Of a stretch of DNA of 64,000 nt, positions 24,013 to 32,038 are shown piece after piece (the stretch's first letter is position 1; each line of letters starts with the position of its first letter). The notes below the pieces were generated by a model. The model made no database searches. It had not been told where the DNA came from and saw only the letters and a list, made by a program, of their open reading frames with translations. The stretch covers positions 310,001 through 374,000 of the forward strand of contig CAVSRD010000005.1 of assembly GCA_963730315.1 (NCBI GenBank). Reading direction: 5' to 3'. The position numbers were made by a program, and so were the translations under genes. The DNA comes from VRUE01 sp963730315. Its GTDB lineage: Bacteria > Actinomycetota > Thermoleophilia > Solirubrobacterales > 70-9.

Positions 24013-26447
24013 GGCGCGCAGGTGCCCTTCGGCATGGCGCGGCGCGGGCCGAAGGAGGGCGGTGCAGCCGCCGCCGAGGCGCCCCATCCGCGGCTCGGCC
24101 GACGGCCGAGCCAGAAGGCGAGGCGGGCGCCGTGGGCGAGCGCGCAGTAGGCGATCCAGGGCCGACCGTAGGGACGGCCGTCGAGGCGCAGCGAGTGGAC
24201 GTAGGGCATGGCCCAGGCGCCCTTCCTCCCGCGCGAAGCGGCGACGATCGTCGTCCGCTGGCGGTGCGGCAGGGCGATCTGCGCACGCTCGAAAAGCGGG
24301 CTGCCGATCGCCAGCAGGCCGACGCCGGGGACCGCCGGGTAGAGGCCAAGCGCGCCGAACACGTACCAGGCCGAGAGGGTGCCGAGGTCGTCGTTGCCCG
24401 GGTAGCCGTCGGGCGAGGTGTCGTAGAGCGTCAACAGGGCGCGGCGCACAGCCGCCTGGGTCCGGTAGGGCCGCCGCATCCAGTCGTACAGCCAGGGCGC
24501 CCCGAGGCTCGGCTCGTCGCCGAGCAGCGCATGGTCGGTGTGCGTGCCGCCTGGCCCTCCGTTCAGGACGCGCAGGAAGCTGTCGAGCCGGCGCGCCGCT
24601 CGGGCCGGTCCCCCCATCGCGGCGATCAGGCCGGCCGGGTCCTGCGGCACCATCCAGCTGTACTGGAAGGAGTTCCCCTCGACGAAGCCGGCGCCGCGAC
24701 GGCTGTCGTACGGGGACGGGAAGGAGCCGTCTTCGAACCGGGGCTCGATCATGCCGCTGTGGTGGTTGTAGAGGTGGCTCCAGTTCGCCGAGCGGCTCAT
24801 GAAGGCGTGGTAGGTGCGGCGATCATGGAGCGCCCGGGCGGCGAACTGGGCGATCGCGAAGTCGTCGATCGCGTACTCGAGCGTCGCCGCCGCCGATCCC
24901 CAGACGGCTTCCGGCGAGCCGTAGATCGAGTTCGCGTTGCGGGTGCGGGTGTCGAGGTCGAAGGGGACGTAGCCGAGTCGCAGGTAGCCGCCGAGGCCCT
25001 GCCTCTCGAGGTATTCGCCGTTGGAGCTGCGGCACTCTTCGCTCGCGCCCTTCAGCATCGCCGCCAGCGCCGCCGCGGAGTCGAAGCCGCCGGCACCGAA
25101 GGCGGCGGCCGAGGCGAGGATCGGGTCGGCCGAGTCGCCGACCATCGTCATGCTCTGGCCGTTCGCGTAGGGCCAGCGCGGCAGGCAACCGCTCTGCGCG
25201 GCGTCGGCGAGCAGCGAGCGGGCCATGTCCGTCACCCGCTTCGGCACCAGTATCGAGAGCAGCTGGATCTCGCTCCGGTATATGTCCCAGCCGGAGAAGT
25301 CGGCGTACTGGATGCGGTGCCGCGCCCGGTGCACGAGCCCGTCCATGCCGGGGTAGGAGCCGCCGACGTCGCTGAAGGTGCGGGGCGCCAGCATCGCGTG
25401 GTACAGCGCCGTATAGAAGGTGCCGAGGAGGCGACGCGGCCCGCCGGACACCCTGATCCGCCCGAGCGAGCGGTTCCAGGCTGCCCGCGCCCGCTTCGCG
25501 ACCGCGCCGAAGCCGCTGGCGGCGCTTTCGGCGGCGAGGTTGGCGCGGGCGTCCTCGACGCTGACGAAGGAGAGGCCGACGTGGACCAGCACCTGCCGGT
25601 CCCGGCGCGTGTCGAAGGTCGCGTAGGCACCCGCCTGGGCGGTGGTCTTCGGGTTGGCCGCCGGGGCCTGGGCGTCGCTCGCTTCGGTCGAGCCGCGGCC
25701 GAGCCGGCTGCGCTCCCAGGTGCCGTATGCCGCGAACGGCCGGTCGAAGACCGCCGCGATGTGGACCGTGTAGCGGGGCCGCTGGCCGCAGAACAGGCCG
25801 CTCGAGGCGGTGGCGTCGATCTCGTGGCGCCCCGGCACGACGTGCACGGCTGCGAAGTCGTCGGGTTGGGCGCTGCCGCCGGCGTTGATCAGGATGCTGG
25901 CGTGCGGATTGGCGCGAAAGGTGAACCGGCCGACGCCGGTTCGCGTCGTCGCGGTCAGCTCGGCCTCGATGCCGGGGCCGCGGACCGGGTTGAGGTGGAC
26001 CGCGTAGTAGCCCGGCCGCGCCCGCTCGGCGGCGTGCGAGAAGCCCGGCTGGAGGCTGCCGGCCAGCAGGCTCGTGCCCGGGCGCGCGGGCGAGGAGCGC
26101 AGCGGTTCGGTCGTCGGCACCACCGGGAAGTCGCCGTAGAGCGAGCATCCGGCGCCGCTCAGATGCGTGAGGCTGAAGCCCCGCAGGTGGTGGTCGCGGT
26201 AGTCGTAGCCGGCTCGCTGGTTGCGGTCGGCCGGGGTCGTGTCCGGGCTCCACTGCGCCATGCCGAAGGGGACCGCGGCGCCGGGGAAGTTGTGGCCGCC
26301 GCCGAACGTGCCGGGCCCGGGCCGGGTTCCGGCGAGCGGATGGACGCGGCCGGCGAGGCCTGCGGCCGGCGCTGCCGGCACCGGCACCACCAGCAGCAGG
26401 AACGCTGCCGCCGCTGCTCTGCTCGCGCCGCGTCCCACGCCGCACAC
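24009..26447 (-). CDS. secreted GH92-family alpha-mannosidase
   Basis: GH92 enzymes are calcium-dependent exo-alpha-mannosidases acting on mannans and N-glycans. The 812-residue protein has an N-terminal signal peptide (hydrophobic 13-29 ending AAPAAG), the family opening FGGGHNFPGAAVPFGMAQWSPDT, FSLTHLSGAGC, the middle WDIYRSEIQLLSILVP and the C-terminal GNDDLGTLSAWYVFGALG that supplies catalytic acids. GTG 26447 was chosen for the GGAGGGG ribosome site 11 nt upstream; GTGs at 26459 and 26438 are in frame. It is coupled to the GT39-type gene, suggesting turnover or remodelling of mannose-containing surface polymers. Confidence 0.9.
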   Translation of the reverse strand: MCGVGRGASRAAAAAFLLLVVPVPAAPAAGLAGRVHPLAGTRPGPGTFGGGHNFPGAAVPFGMAQWSPDTTPADRNQRAGYDYRDHHLRGFSLTHLSGAGCSLYGDFPVVPTTEPLRSSPARPGTSLLAGSLQPGFSHAAERARPGYYAVHLNPVRGPGIEAELTATTRTGVGRFTFRANPHASILINAGGSAQPDDFAAVHVVPGRHEIDATASSGLFCGQRPRYTVHIAAVFDRPFAAYGTWERSRLGRGSTEASDAQAPAANPKTTAQAGAYATFDTRRDRQVLVHVGLSFVSVEDARANLAAESAASGFGAVAKRARAAWNRSLGRIRVSGGPRRLLGTFYTALYHAMLAPRTFSDVGGSYPGMDGLVHRARHRIQYADFSGWDIYRSEIQLLSILVPKRVTDMARSLLADAAQSGCLPRWPYANGQSMTMVGDSADPILASAAAFGAGGFDSAAALAAMLKGASEECRSSNGEYLERQGLGGYLRLGYVPFDLDTRTRNANSIYGSPEAVWGSAAATLEYAIDDFAIAQFAARALHDRRTYHAFMSRSANWSHLYNHHSGMIEPRFEDGSFPSPYDSRRGAGFVEGNSFQYSWMVPQDPAGLIAAMGGPARAARRLDSFLRVLNGGPGGTHTDHALLGDEPSLGAPWLYDWMRRPYRTQAAVRRALLTLYDTSPDGYPGNDDLGTLSAWYVFGALGLYPAVPGVGLLAIGSPLFERAQIALPHRQRTTIVAASRGRKGAWAMPYVHSLRLDGRPYGRPWIAYCALAHGARLAFWLGRRPSRGWGASAAAAPPSFGPRRAMPKGTCAP

Positions 26448-26499
26448 GTTACGCGTCACCCCTCCGGCATCCCTTACTTCACTTTGTATAGTGACCCGG

Positions 26500-28269
26500 A
26501 TGCGGACCTATCGCCGCCTGATGGGCTTCCTGCGCCCCTATCGCCGCCAGCTCTGGGGCTCCCTGGCCTTCGCCTGGGCGGCGATGGGGATGACCGTCTT
26601 GATCCCCTGGCTGATCGGCCGTGCCGTCAACGCGATGGAGAGCGGCGACCGGCCCGCCTTGCTGCCGCTCGCCCTGGCGATCGTCGGCGCCGGCCTCCTG
26701 CGGCTCGGGCTGACCGGAGTGAGGCGCGTGGTCGCAGGCCGGGTCTCGCTGGCGGTGGAATTCGACCTCCGCCAGCGCTTCTACGCGCATCTGCAGCGGC
26801 TCGAGCTGAGTTTCTTCGACTCCCAGCAGACCGGGCAGCTGATGTCGCGTGCGACGGTCGACCTGCAGTCGATCCGCTTCTTCCTCGGCTACGGGCTGAT
26901 CTTCATCACCCAGAACCTGTTGACGATCGCCCTCGCCTGTGCGGTGATGATCGCGCTCGACCCGCTGCTGGCGCTGATCGCGCTCGCCCCCGCACCGTTC
27001 GTCGTCTACATAGCCTCCCGCTACAACCGCATCTCGCGGCCCGCCCTGCAGGAGGTGCAGCAGCGGATCGCCGAGCTGACCGCGGAGGCCGAGGAGAACG
27101 TCTCCGGGATCCGCATCGTCAAGGCGTTCGCGCGCGAAGAGCACCAGCTCCACCGCTTCCGGCGCGCCGTCGCCCGGGTCTTCGACCAAAGCGTCTACTC
27201 GACCCGCCTGCAGGCGACCTTCTCGCCGTTGATCGGGCTGCTGCCGCAGTTCGGGATCGCCCTGGTGCTGCTGGTCGGCGGCCGCCAGGTGATCGCGGGC
27301 AGCCTCAGCCTCGGCAGCTTCACCGCCTTCTACACCTACGTCGTGATGCTGGCCGCGCCGATGCGGATGCTGGGGATGGCGATGGGCATGGCTCAGCGGG
27401 CGATCGCCTCCGGCAACAGGCTGTTCGAGGTGCTCGACCGCGAGCCGCGGATCGAGAGCCCGCCCGGGGCGCCGCCCCTGCCGGCCGGCGGCGGCCGGAT
27501 CGAGCTGCGCGGCGTGACCCTGCGCTACGACGGCTCGGTGCCGGCCCTGACCGACGTCGACCTCGCGGTCGAGGCCGGCCGGACGGTGGCCCTGGTCGGC
27601 CCGTCGGGCTCCGGCAAGACCAGCCTGGTGGCGCTGATCGCACGGCTCTACGACCCCAGCGAGGGCGCGGTGATCCTCGACGGCGCCGACGTGCGCTCGG
27701 TCGACGTCGCCTCGCTGCGCTCACAGGTCTCCTTCGTCGCCGACGACAGCTTCCTGTTCAGCGCCAGCGTCGCCGACAACATCGCCTACGCGCGGCCCGG
27801 AGCGAGCCGCGAGGAGGTCGAAGCGGCAGCGCAGCGCGCCCAGGCCGACGAGTTCATCCGCGACCTGCCGGGCGGCTACGACACGCTGGTCGGCGAGCGC
27901 GGCTTGACTCTGTCGGGTGGGCAGCGCCAGCGGGTGGCGATCGCCCGCGCGCTGCTGGCCGAGCCGCGCATCCTGATCCTCGACGACGCCACCTCGGCGG
28001 TCGACGCGACGACCGAGGAATCGATCAAGGCCGGCCTGCAGGAGGCGATGGGCGGGCGAACCACCTTCGTCATAGCCCACCGGCTGTCGACTGTCTCGCT
28101 GGCCGACGAGGTGGTGGTGATGGACGGCGGCCGGATCGTCGACCGCGGCAGCCACGAGGAGCTACTCGAGGGCTGCGGCTTCTACCGTGAGATCGCCGAA
28201 CACGGCCTCGCCGACGCCGTCTTCCTGCAGCACGACCTCGAGCGGCGCGAGGAGATGGCGCGGCTGTGA
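26500..28269 (+). CDS. ABC exporter half-transporter, degenerate catalytic site
   Basis: A 589-residue type IV ABC exporter subunit: six-helix membrane domain (about 1-310) and nucleotide-binding domain with Walker A GPSGSGKTS near 367, canonical signature LSGGQ near 470 and Walker B ending ILDDATS near 492. The catalytic glutamate after Walker B is Asp, the hallmark of the non-hydrolysing site in heterodimeric exporters such as TM287/288. The partner gene follows after 10 bp. ATG 26500 was chosen; a GTG 9 nt upstream is possible, and a TATAGT box at 26487-26492 would place the transcript start at the ATG (possibly leaderless). Substrate unknown: drug, lipid or peptide. Confidence 0.93.
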   Translation: MRTYRRLMGFLRPYRRQLWGSLAFAWAAMGMTVLIPWLIGRAVNAMESGDRPALLPLALAIVGAGLLRLGLTGVRRVVAGRVSLAVEFDLRQRFYAHLQRLELSFFDSQQTGQLMSRATVDLQSIRFFLGYGLIFITQNLLTIALACAVMIALDPLLALIALAPAPFVVYIASRYNRISRPALQEVQQRIAELTAEAEENVSGIRIVKAFAREEHQLHRFRRAVARVFDQSVYSTRLQATFSPLIGLLPQFGIALVLLVGGRQVIAGSLSLGSFTAFYTYVVMLAAPMRMLGMAMGMAQRAIASGNRLFEVLDREPRIESPPGAPPLPAGGGRIELRGVTLRYDGSVPALTDVDLAVEAGRTVALVGPSGSGKTSLVALIARLYDPSEGAVILDGADVRSVDVASLRSQVSFVADDSFLFSASVADNIAYARPGASREEVEAAAQRAQADEFIRDLPGGYDTLVGERGLTLSGGQRQRVAIARALLAEPRILILDDATSAVDATTEESIKAGLQEAMGGRTTFVIAHRLSTVSLADEVVVMDGGRIVDRGSHEELLEGCGFYREIAEHGLADAVFLQHDLERREEMARL

Positions 28270-28279
28270 GGGCCGTGCG

Positions 28280-30019
28280 ATGAGCAAGGCGCGCTTCATG
28301 CTGGCGCTGCTGCGCCCCCACCGCGGCCGGGTTGCGCTGACCGCCCTCGCGATCCTCGCCGCGACCGGGGCCGGCCTCGCCCCTCCCTATCTGGCCGGCA
28401 GGGCGATCGACTCGGGCATCGTCACCGGCGACATCGCGGCACTCGACTGGATCGTCGCCGCCTTCGTCGCCGTCGCGGTGCTATACGCGGGCACCACCTT
28501 CCTGCAGACCTACCTGGTCGGTTGGATCGGGACGCGCGCCCTGCAGGACCTGCGCGAGCGCCTCTTCTCGCACCTCCAGGCGATGTCGATCGGCTTCTTC
28601 ACGCGGCGCAGCCCCGGGGCGCTGATCAGCCGCATGACCAACGACATCGAGGCACTCAACCAGCTCGTCACCAGCGGAGTCGTGACGCTGTTCTCCAGCA
28701 CCCTGACGCTGATCGGGGTGGTGGTCATCCTGCTGCTGCTCGACTGGAAGCTGGCGCTGGTCACCTTCCTCACCTTCCCGCTGCTCGCCGCTGCCAGCAT
28801 CGTCTTCCGGATCGTCTCCCACGGGGCCTACCGGGCGACGCGCGAGCGGATCGCCGCCGTCACCGCCTATCTGCAGGAGACGCTGAGCGGCGTGCGGGTG
28901 GTGCGCAGCTTCGGCCAGGAGCCACGGCACGCGGCGGCGATGACCGACCTGAACGAGGCCAACCGCGAAGCCAACATGAAGACCGTCTACCTCAACGCCA
29001 GCTATTTCCCCGCGGTCGAGCTGATGGCCGCGGCCGGCACCGCGGCGATCCTCCTCTACGGCGGCAGCCAGGCGATCGACGGGGCGATCCAGATCGGCGT
29101 CATCGTCGCCTTCGTCGGCTACCTGCAGGTCTTCTTCGAACCGATCCAGCAACTCTCCCAGCTCTACACCACCTTCCAGCAGGGGATGGCGGCGCTCGAC
29201 AAGATCTTCGAGCTGCTCGACACCAGACCCGACATGGTCGACCGGCACGACGCAATCGACCCGGGGGTGCTGCGCGGCGGGATCGAAATGCGCGACGTCT
29301 GGTTCTCGTATGAGAGCGATCCAGCCAGCTCCTGGGCGCTGCGCGAGATCGAGCTCAGCGTGCCGCCGGGACAGACCCTGGCGCTGGTCGGAGAGACCGG
29401 CGCCGGCAAGTCGACGATCGCCAAGCTGGTGGCCCGCTTCTATGATCCCCAGCGAGGCTCGGTCTCGATCGACGGGCACGACCTGCGCTCGCTGCAGCAG
29501 CAGGCACTGCGCCGCCAGCTCGGCATCGTCCCCCAGGAGGGGTTCCTGTTCTCCGGCAGCGTCCGCGAGAACATCGCGTTCGGCAGGCCGCAAGCGAGCC
29601 TGGCGGAGATCGAGAGTGCCGCCGCAGCGGTCGGCGCGAGCGAGTTCATCGCCGCCCTGCCGGAGGGCATCGAGACCGAGGTCGGCGAGCGGGGCGTTCA
29701 GCTCTCCGCCGGGCAGCGCCAGCTCGTCGCCTTCGCGCGGGCGCTACTCGCCGAGCCGCGCATCCTGATCCTCGACGAGGCCACCTCGAACGTCGACGTG
29801 CGGACCGAGCGGACGATCGAGCGCGGCCTCGAGCGGCTGCTGGCGGGGCGAACGGCTATCGTCATCGCCCACCGACTCTCGACGATCCGCCGCGCCGGGA
29901 AGATCGTCGTGCTGGAGAACGGGCAAATCGCGGAGAGCGGCAGCCACGTAGAGCTGATCGACGCAGGCGGGCCCTACTCGCGCCTCTACGGGACCTGGGC
30001 GGAGTCCTCGGCGGCCTGA
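28280..30019 (+). CDS. ABC exporter half-transporter, catalytic partner
   Basis: A 579-residue type IV ABC exporter subunit with six membrane helices and an NBD: Walker A GETGAGKST near 370, a non-standard signature LSAGQ near 474 and a complete Walker B LILDEATS near 496. Together with the upstream gene (canonical signature, DD instead of DE) this reproduces the asymmetric pattern of heterodimeric exporters: one canonical and one degenerate ATP site. It starts at ATG 28280, 10 bp after the partner stop, and ends 6 bp from the convergent lipoprotein gene. Confidence 0.93.
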   Translation: MSKARFMLALLRPHRGRVALTALAILAATGAGLAPPYLAGRAIDSGIVTGDIAALDWIVAAFVAVAVLYAGTTFLQTYLVGWIGTRALQDLRERLFSHLQAMSIGFFTRRSPGALISRMTNDIEALNQLVTSGVVTLFSSTLTLIGVVVILLLLDWKLALVTFLTFPLLAAASIVFRIVSHGAYRATRERIAAVTAYLQETLSGVRVVRSFGQEPRHAAAMTDLNEANREANMKTVYLNASYFPAVELMAAAGTAAILLYGGSQAIDGAIQIGVIVAFVGYLQVFFEPIQQLSQLYTTFQQGMAALDKIFELLDTRPDMVDRHDAIDPGVLRGGIEMRDVWFSYESDPASSWALREIELSVPPGQTLALVGETGAGKSTIAKLVARFYDPQRGSVSIDGHDLRSLQQQALRRQLGIVPQEGFLFSGSVRENIAFGRPQASLAEIESAAAAVGASEFIAALPEGIETEVGERGVQLSAGQRQLVAFARALLAEPRILILDEATSNVDVRTERTIERGLERLLAGRTAIVIAHRLSTIRRAGKIVVLENGQIAESGSHVELIDAGGPYSRLYGTWAESSAA

Positions 30020-30025
30020 ATCGGC

Positions 30026-30736
30026 TCAGCCAGGACCGATACCGCCGGAGCCCCCGCCAGCTTCCCCGCCGCCTTCGCCGCCGCCGCCGACACCGCCCCC
30101 GGCGCCTTCTTCTTCGACCGCGCCAGCCCCGCCCGCTTCTTCGGGCGCCGCTTCTTCTTCGGGCGCCGCTTCTTCGACCGCTTCTTCTTCGACCCCGCCG
30201 GAGGCTTCTCCGCCCGACGATTCGCCGCCACCTGAGGAGCTGGGCGTCGGCGCCGCGGGCGCTTCCGCACACTGTTCGAAGCCAAACGACCTGGCCGCCG
30301 ACTGAAACGAGGCAAGCGCCGAGGCGGCTTTCGATTCGGCCGCGGTCAGCGCTTCGCTTTCTTCACGTTCGGAGGCCAGCTTGACGTCGTCCTCAGCTTG
30401 CGCGAGCACTTCGGCGCTGGAGATGAATTCCGCGTAGCCGGCGCTTTCGCCGCTGGGAGCGCCCAGCCCCTTCAGCCGCTCGACCATGCCGCCGTAGAGG
30501 CCCGCCACCTGCGCTGCCTGGCCGCCGGCGTCGGAGCTGGTCGAGCCGACCGTCCCAACCGCGGCGTTGACCTCGGCGCAGATCGCGTCGCCCTGGGCGA
30601 TCAGCTCGTCCTTGCTGAGCGCCGCGGTCGTCGTCGCCGCCTGCGTGGTCGCGGTCGATTCCCCCCCGCCGCCGCAGCCGGCGAGCGCGAAAGCAACCAA
30701 CGCAAGTGCCCCAGGATAGAACCAGAGCCTCCTCAT
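30026..30736 (-). CDS. predicted lipoprotein with Glu/Gly-rich tail
   Basis: A 236-residue lipoprotein: signal peptide with lipobox LAGC and lipidated cysteine C21, a short Thr/Ala linker, then a helical domain (about 40-158) with two cysteines (C53 and C157), resembling small actinobacterial periplasmic proteins of unknown role. From about 165 the chain is low complexity, alternating Gly-rich and Glu/Ala/Pro-rich stretches (EEEAVEEAAPEEEAAPEEA), encoded by near-repetitive GAAGAAG-rich DNA. The 5' end abuts a truncated HNH gene with about 46 bp between, so its original promoter region may have been disturbed. Confidence 0.78.
   Translation of the reverse strand: MRRLWFYPGALALVAFALAGCGGGGESTATTQAATTTAALSKDELIAQGDAICAEVNAAVGTVGSTSSDAGGQAAQVAGLYGGMVERLKGLGAPSGESAGYAEFISSAEVLAQAEDDVKLASEREESEALTAAESKAASALASFQSAARSFGFEQCAEAPAAPTPSSSGGGESSGGEASGGVEEEAVEEAAPEEEAAPEEAGGAGAVEEEGAGGGVGGGGEGGGEAGGGSGGIGPG
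30105..30200. repeat. low-complexity CTTCTTCG/GCGCCG repeats within the lipoprotein tail
   Basis: Imperfect direct repeats built from CTTCTTC, GGGCGCCG and CGACCG units encode the Glu/Ala/Pro-rich tail. The arrangement is prone to slippage, so tail length probably varies between strains. Confidence 0.6.
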
Positions 30737-30782
30737 CGGTGGCGAACGTAGCAGAGCGACTCGACGCCTCAGCAGGCCGACC

Positions 30783-31544
30783 CAGCCGGTTGTCCGAGCC
30801 GTCGCCGTTGACGTGGTGCAACTCCATGCTCAGCGGCCTCCCCCGCCACTCGGTGATCCCGCACTCCTCACAGCGGTTCTCCTTCAACCCCTCGCTGATC
30901 AGCCGGCTCTTGAGATGGGTCCGACTCGTGCCCTTGCGCCCGACCACCAGCAGCTCCTCGATAGGAATCTTGGCCGGTCGGGGAACGATGTCGCCCCGCT
31001 TGACCGCCTCGTACCATGTCGCGCGGCAAAAGCCAAACCGAGCCAGGCACCGCCGCATCGACAGCCCCTCCTCGTCAATCGCTTGCTGGACGTCAGCCCG
31101 GTCGTACCGGCGCGAAAAGCGGGGGTCCGCTCCGAGACCCAACCGCCGACAATGAAATGCCACGGTTGACTTCGAGATGTCGAGAGCCCTGGCGATCTCA
31201 GCCGGCTTCGATCCGTCTGCCAGAAGGAGCTCGACACGATCGTGCGTTGCGGCCGATAGCTGCTGCCTGGAACGCGGGCGACTTACGATATCCCCCCTTA
31301 CAGCGGCCTTATCCCATGCACCGTAAGAGAACCCAAAACGATCACCGCATTCATCGATCGTGTGACCTTCGTTGTAGTGCTCCTGGACCGCATCCCAGTC
31401 GATGGGCGATCGCCGCGGGCGCACATCCGGGTACCCAAGCAAACGAGCGTGCCGGGTGATCGTGGAGGGGTCAACGCCGAGCTCGCTCGCGATCCGCTGC
31501 CGCGACCACCCCATCTCCAACATCATCTTGACCCGCTCTCTCAT
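30783..31544 (-). pseudogene. HTH-HNH endonuclease-like gene, 3' truncated
   Basis: From ATG 31544 the first 250 residues encode repeated helix-turn-helix segments (RQRIASELGVDPSTITRHARLLG at 16-38, and a second near 112-136, PAEIARALDISKSTVAFHCRRLG) followed by a partial HNH domain: CEEC at 225-228 and ELHHVNGDGSDNRL at 241-254. In HNH nucleases this is followed by ENLxxLCPNCH, which supplies the second cysteine pair and last histidine; here homology stops at the L of NRL and the frame runs out of register through the lipoprotein gene to 30393. The zinc site is thus incomplete. A deletion or recombination junction near 30740-30785 is inferred. Confidence 0.75.
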
Positions 31545-31603
31545 CGAACTTATGTTCGATCATGAGCCGGACAGAAAGACTATTGATTAAGTAAAGTGGA
31601 TTA

Positions 31604-31674
31604 CTGCCCGGGATGGATTCGAACCACCGTTTCTCGGTCCAGAGCCGAGCGTCCTGCCGCTGGACGACCGGGCA
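31604..31674 (-). tRNA. tRNA-Gln (CTG anticodon)
   Basis: A 71-nt cloverleaf on the minus strand: acceptor TGCCCGG (31674-31668) pairs with CCGGGCA (31611-31605), first pair U-A as in other tRNA-Gln; anticodon stem CTCGG/CCGAG with loop CTCTGGA gives anticodon CTG; T-arm GGTTCGAATCC. CCA is not encoded. It lies at the left side of the lower-GC accessory region, a usual integration site for islands, though no duplicated 3' end was found. Confidence 0.95.
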
Positions 31675-32038
31675 CCAATTTGGCAACCGCTTCTCGCAAG
31701 GCTACCCAATCGAACCCGCTGTCTGCCAGCTGAATCCCTGGGCGACAGCCACCGCAGGCGCTCTCGGGAGCTCAAGGGTCGCCCGGCTAGCTCCGTGTGC
31801 AAGTTGCTTGTCTCGCTGGCTGCCTGCCACTGTCGCTCCTCGTCCATTGCGGGCGCTTGGGCGGAGGCGGTAGGTGCTCGCAAGTCGCGCAAAGCAGGAG
31901 CCGACGCCACGAGATTAGGGAGGCCGTGCGTATCCGGTTGACTCCGGGCCAGGCAAGGCCCGATCCGCGCGCCAGGCACGGCGCCGGAACGAACCGAACA
32001 TGCACCAGGGAGGTAGGTCGGAATGTTCACCTTCCTAG
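31675..32038. other. intergenic region without a supported gene
   Basis: 364 bp between tRNA-Gln and the stop of the 1098-residue gene. Open frames on both strands cross it, but one runs through the tRNA and none has a protein-like composition or ribosome site. The only recognisable content is copy A of the diverged repeat (31835-31897). Confidence 0.6.
31835..31897 (-). repeat. diverged repeat, copy A
   Basis: Read on the minus strand it begins CTGCTTTGCGCGA, continues to TGCGAGC, has a variable middle of about 22 bp and ends CCCGCAATGGACGAGGAGC. Copy B at 38904-38968 (plus strand) matches the first block at 20 of 22 positions and the last at 18 of 19, with nearly equal spacing. The copies are inverted and point away from the 7-kb segment between them. 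Confidence 0.65.

Noticed and set aside
24132..28190. A 1352-codon open frame on the plus strand antisense to the GH92 and GT39 genes and into the ABC gene.
   Set aside because: Its composition is Arg/Gly/Ala-rich, with no family motifs, and it lies opposite clear genes; very high GC leaves antisense frames open. The same applies to the plus-strand frames at 3393-5507, 9065-11095 and 60389-63274.
31587..32030. Minus-strand frame of 147 codons through tRNA-Gln and repeat copy A.
   Set aside because: It reads through the tRNA gene in full and is dominated by Ser/Arg/Gly; typical of a shadow frame.
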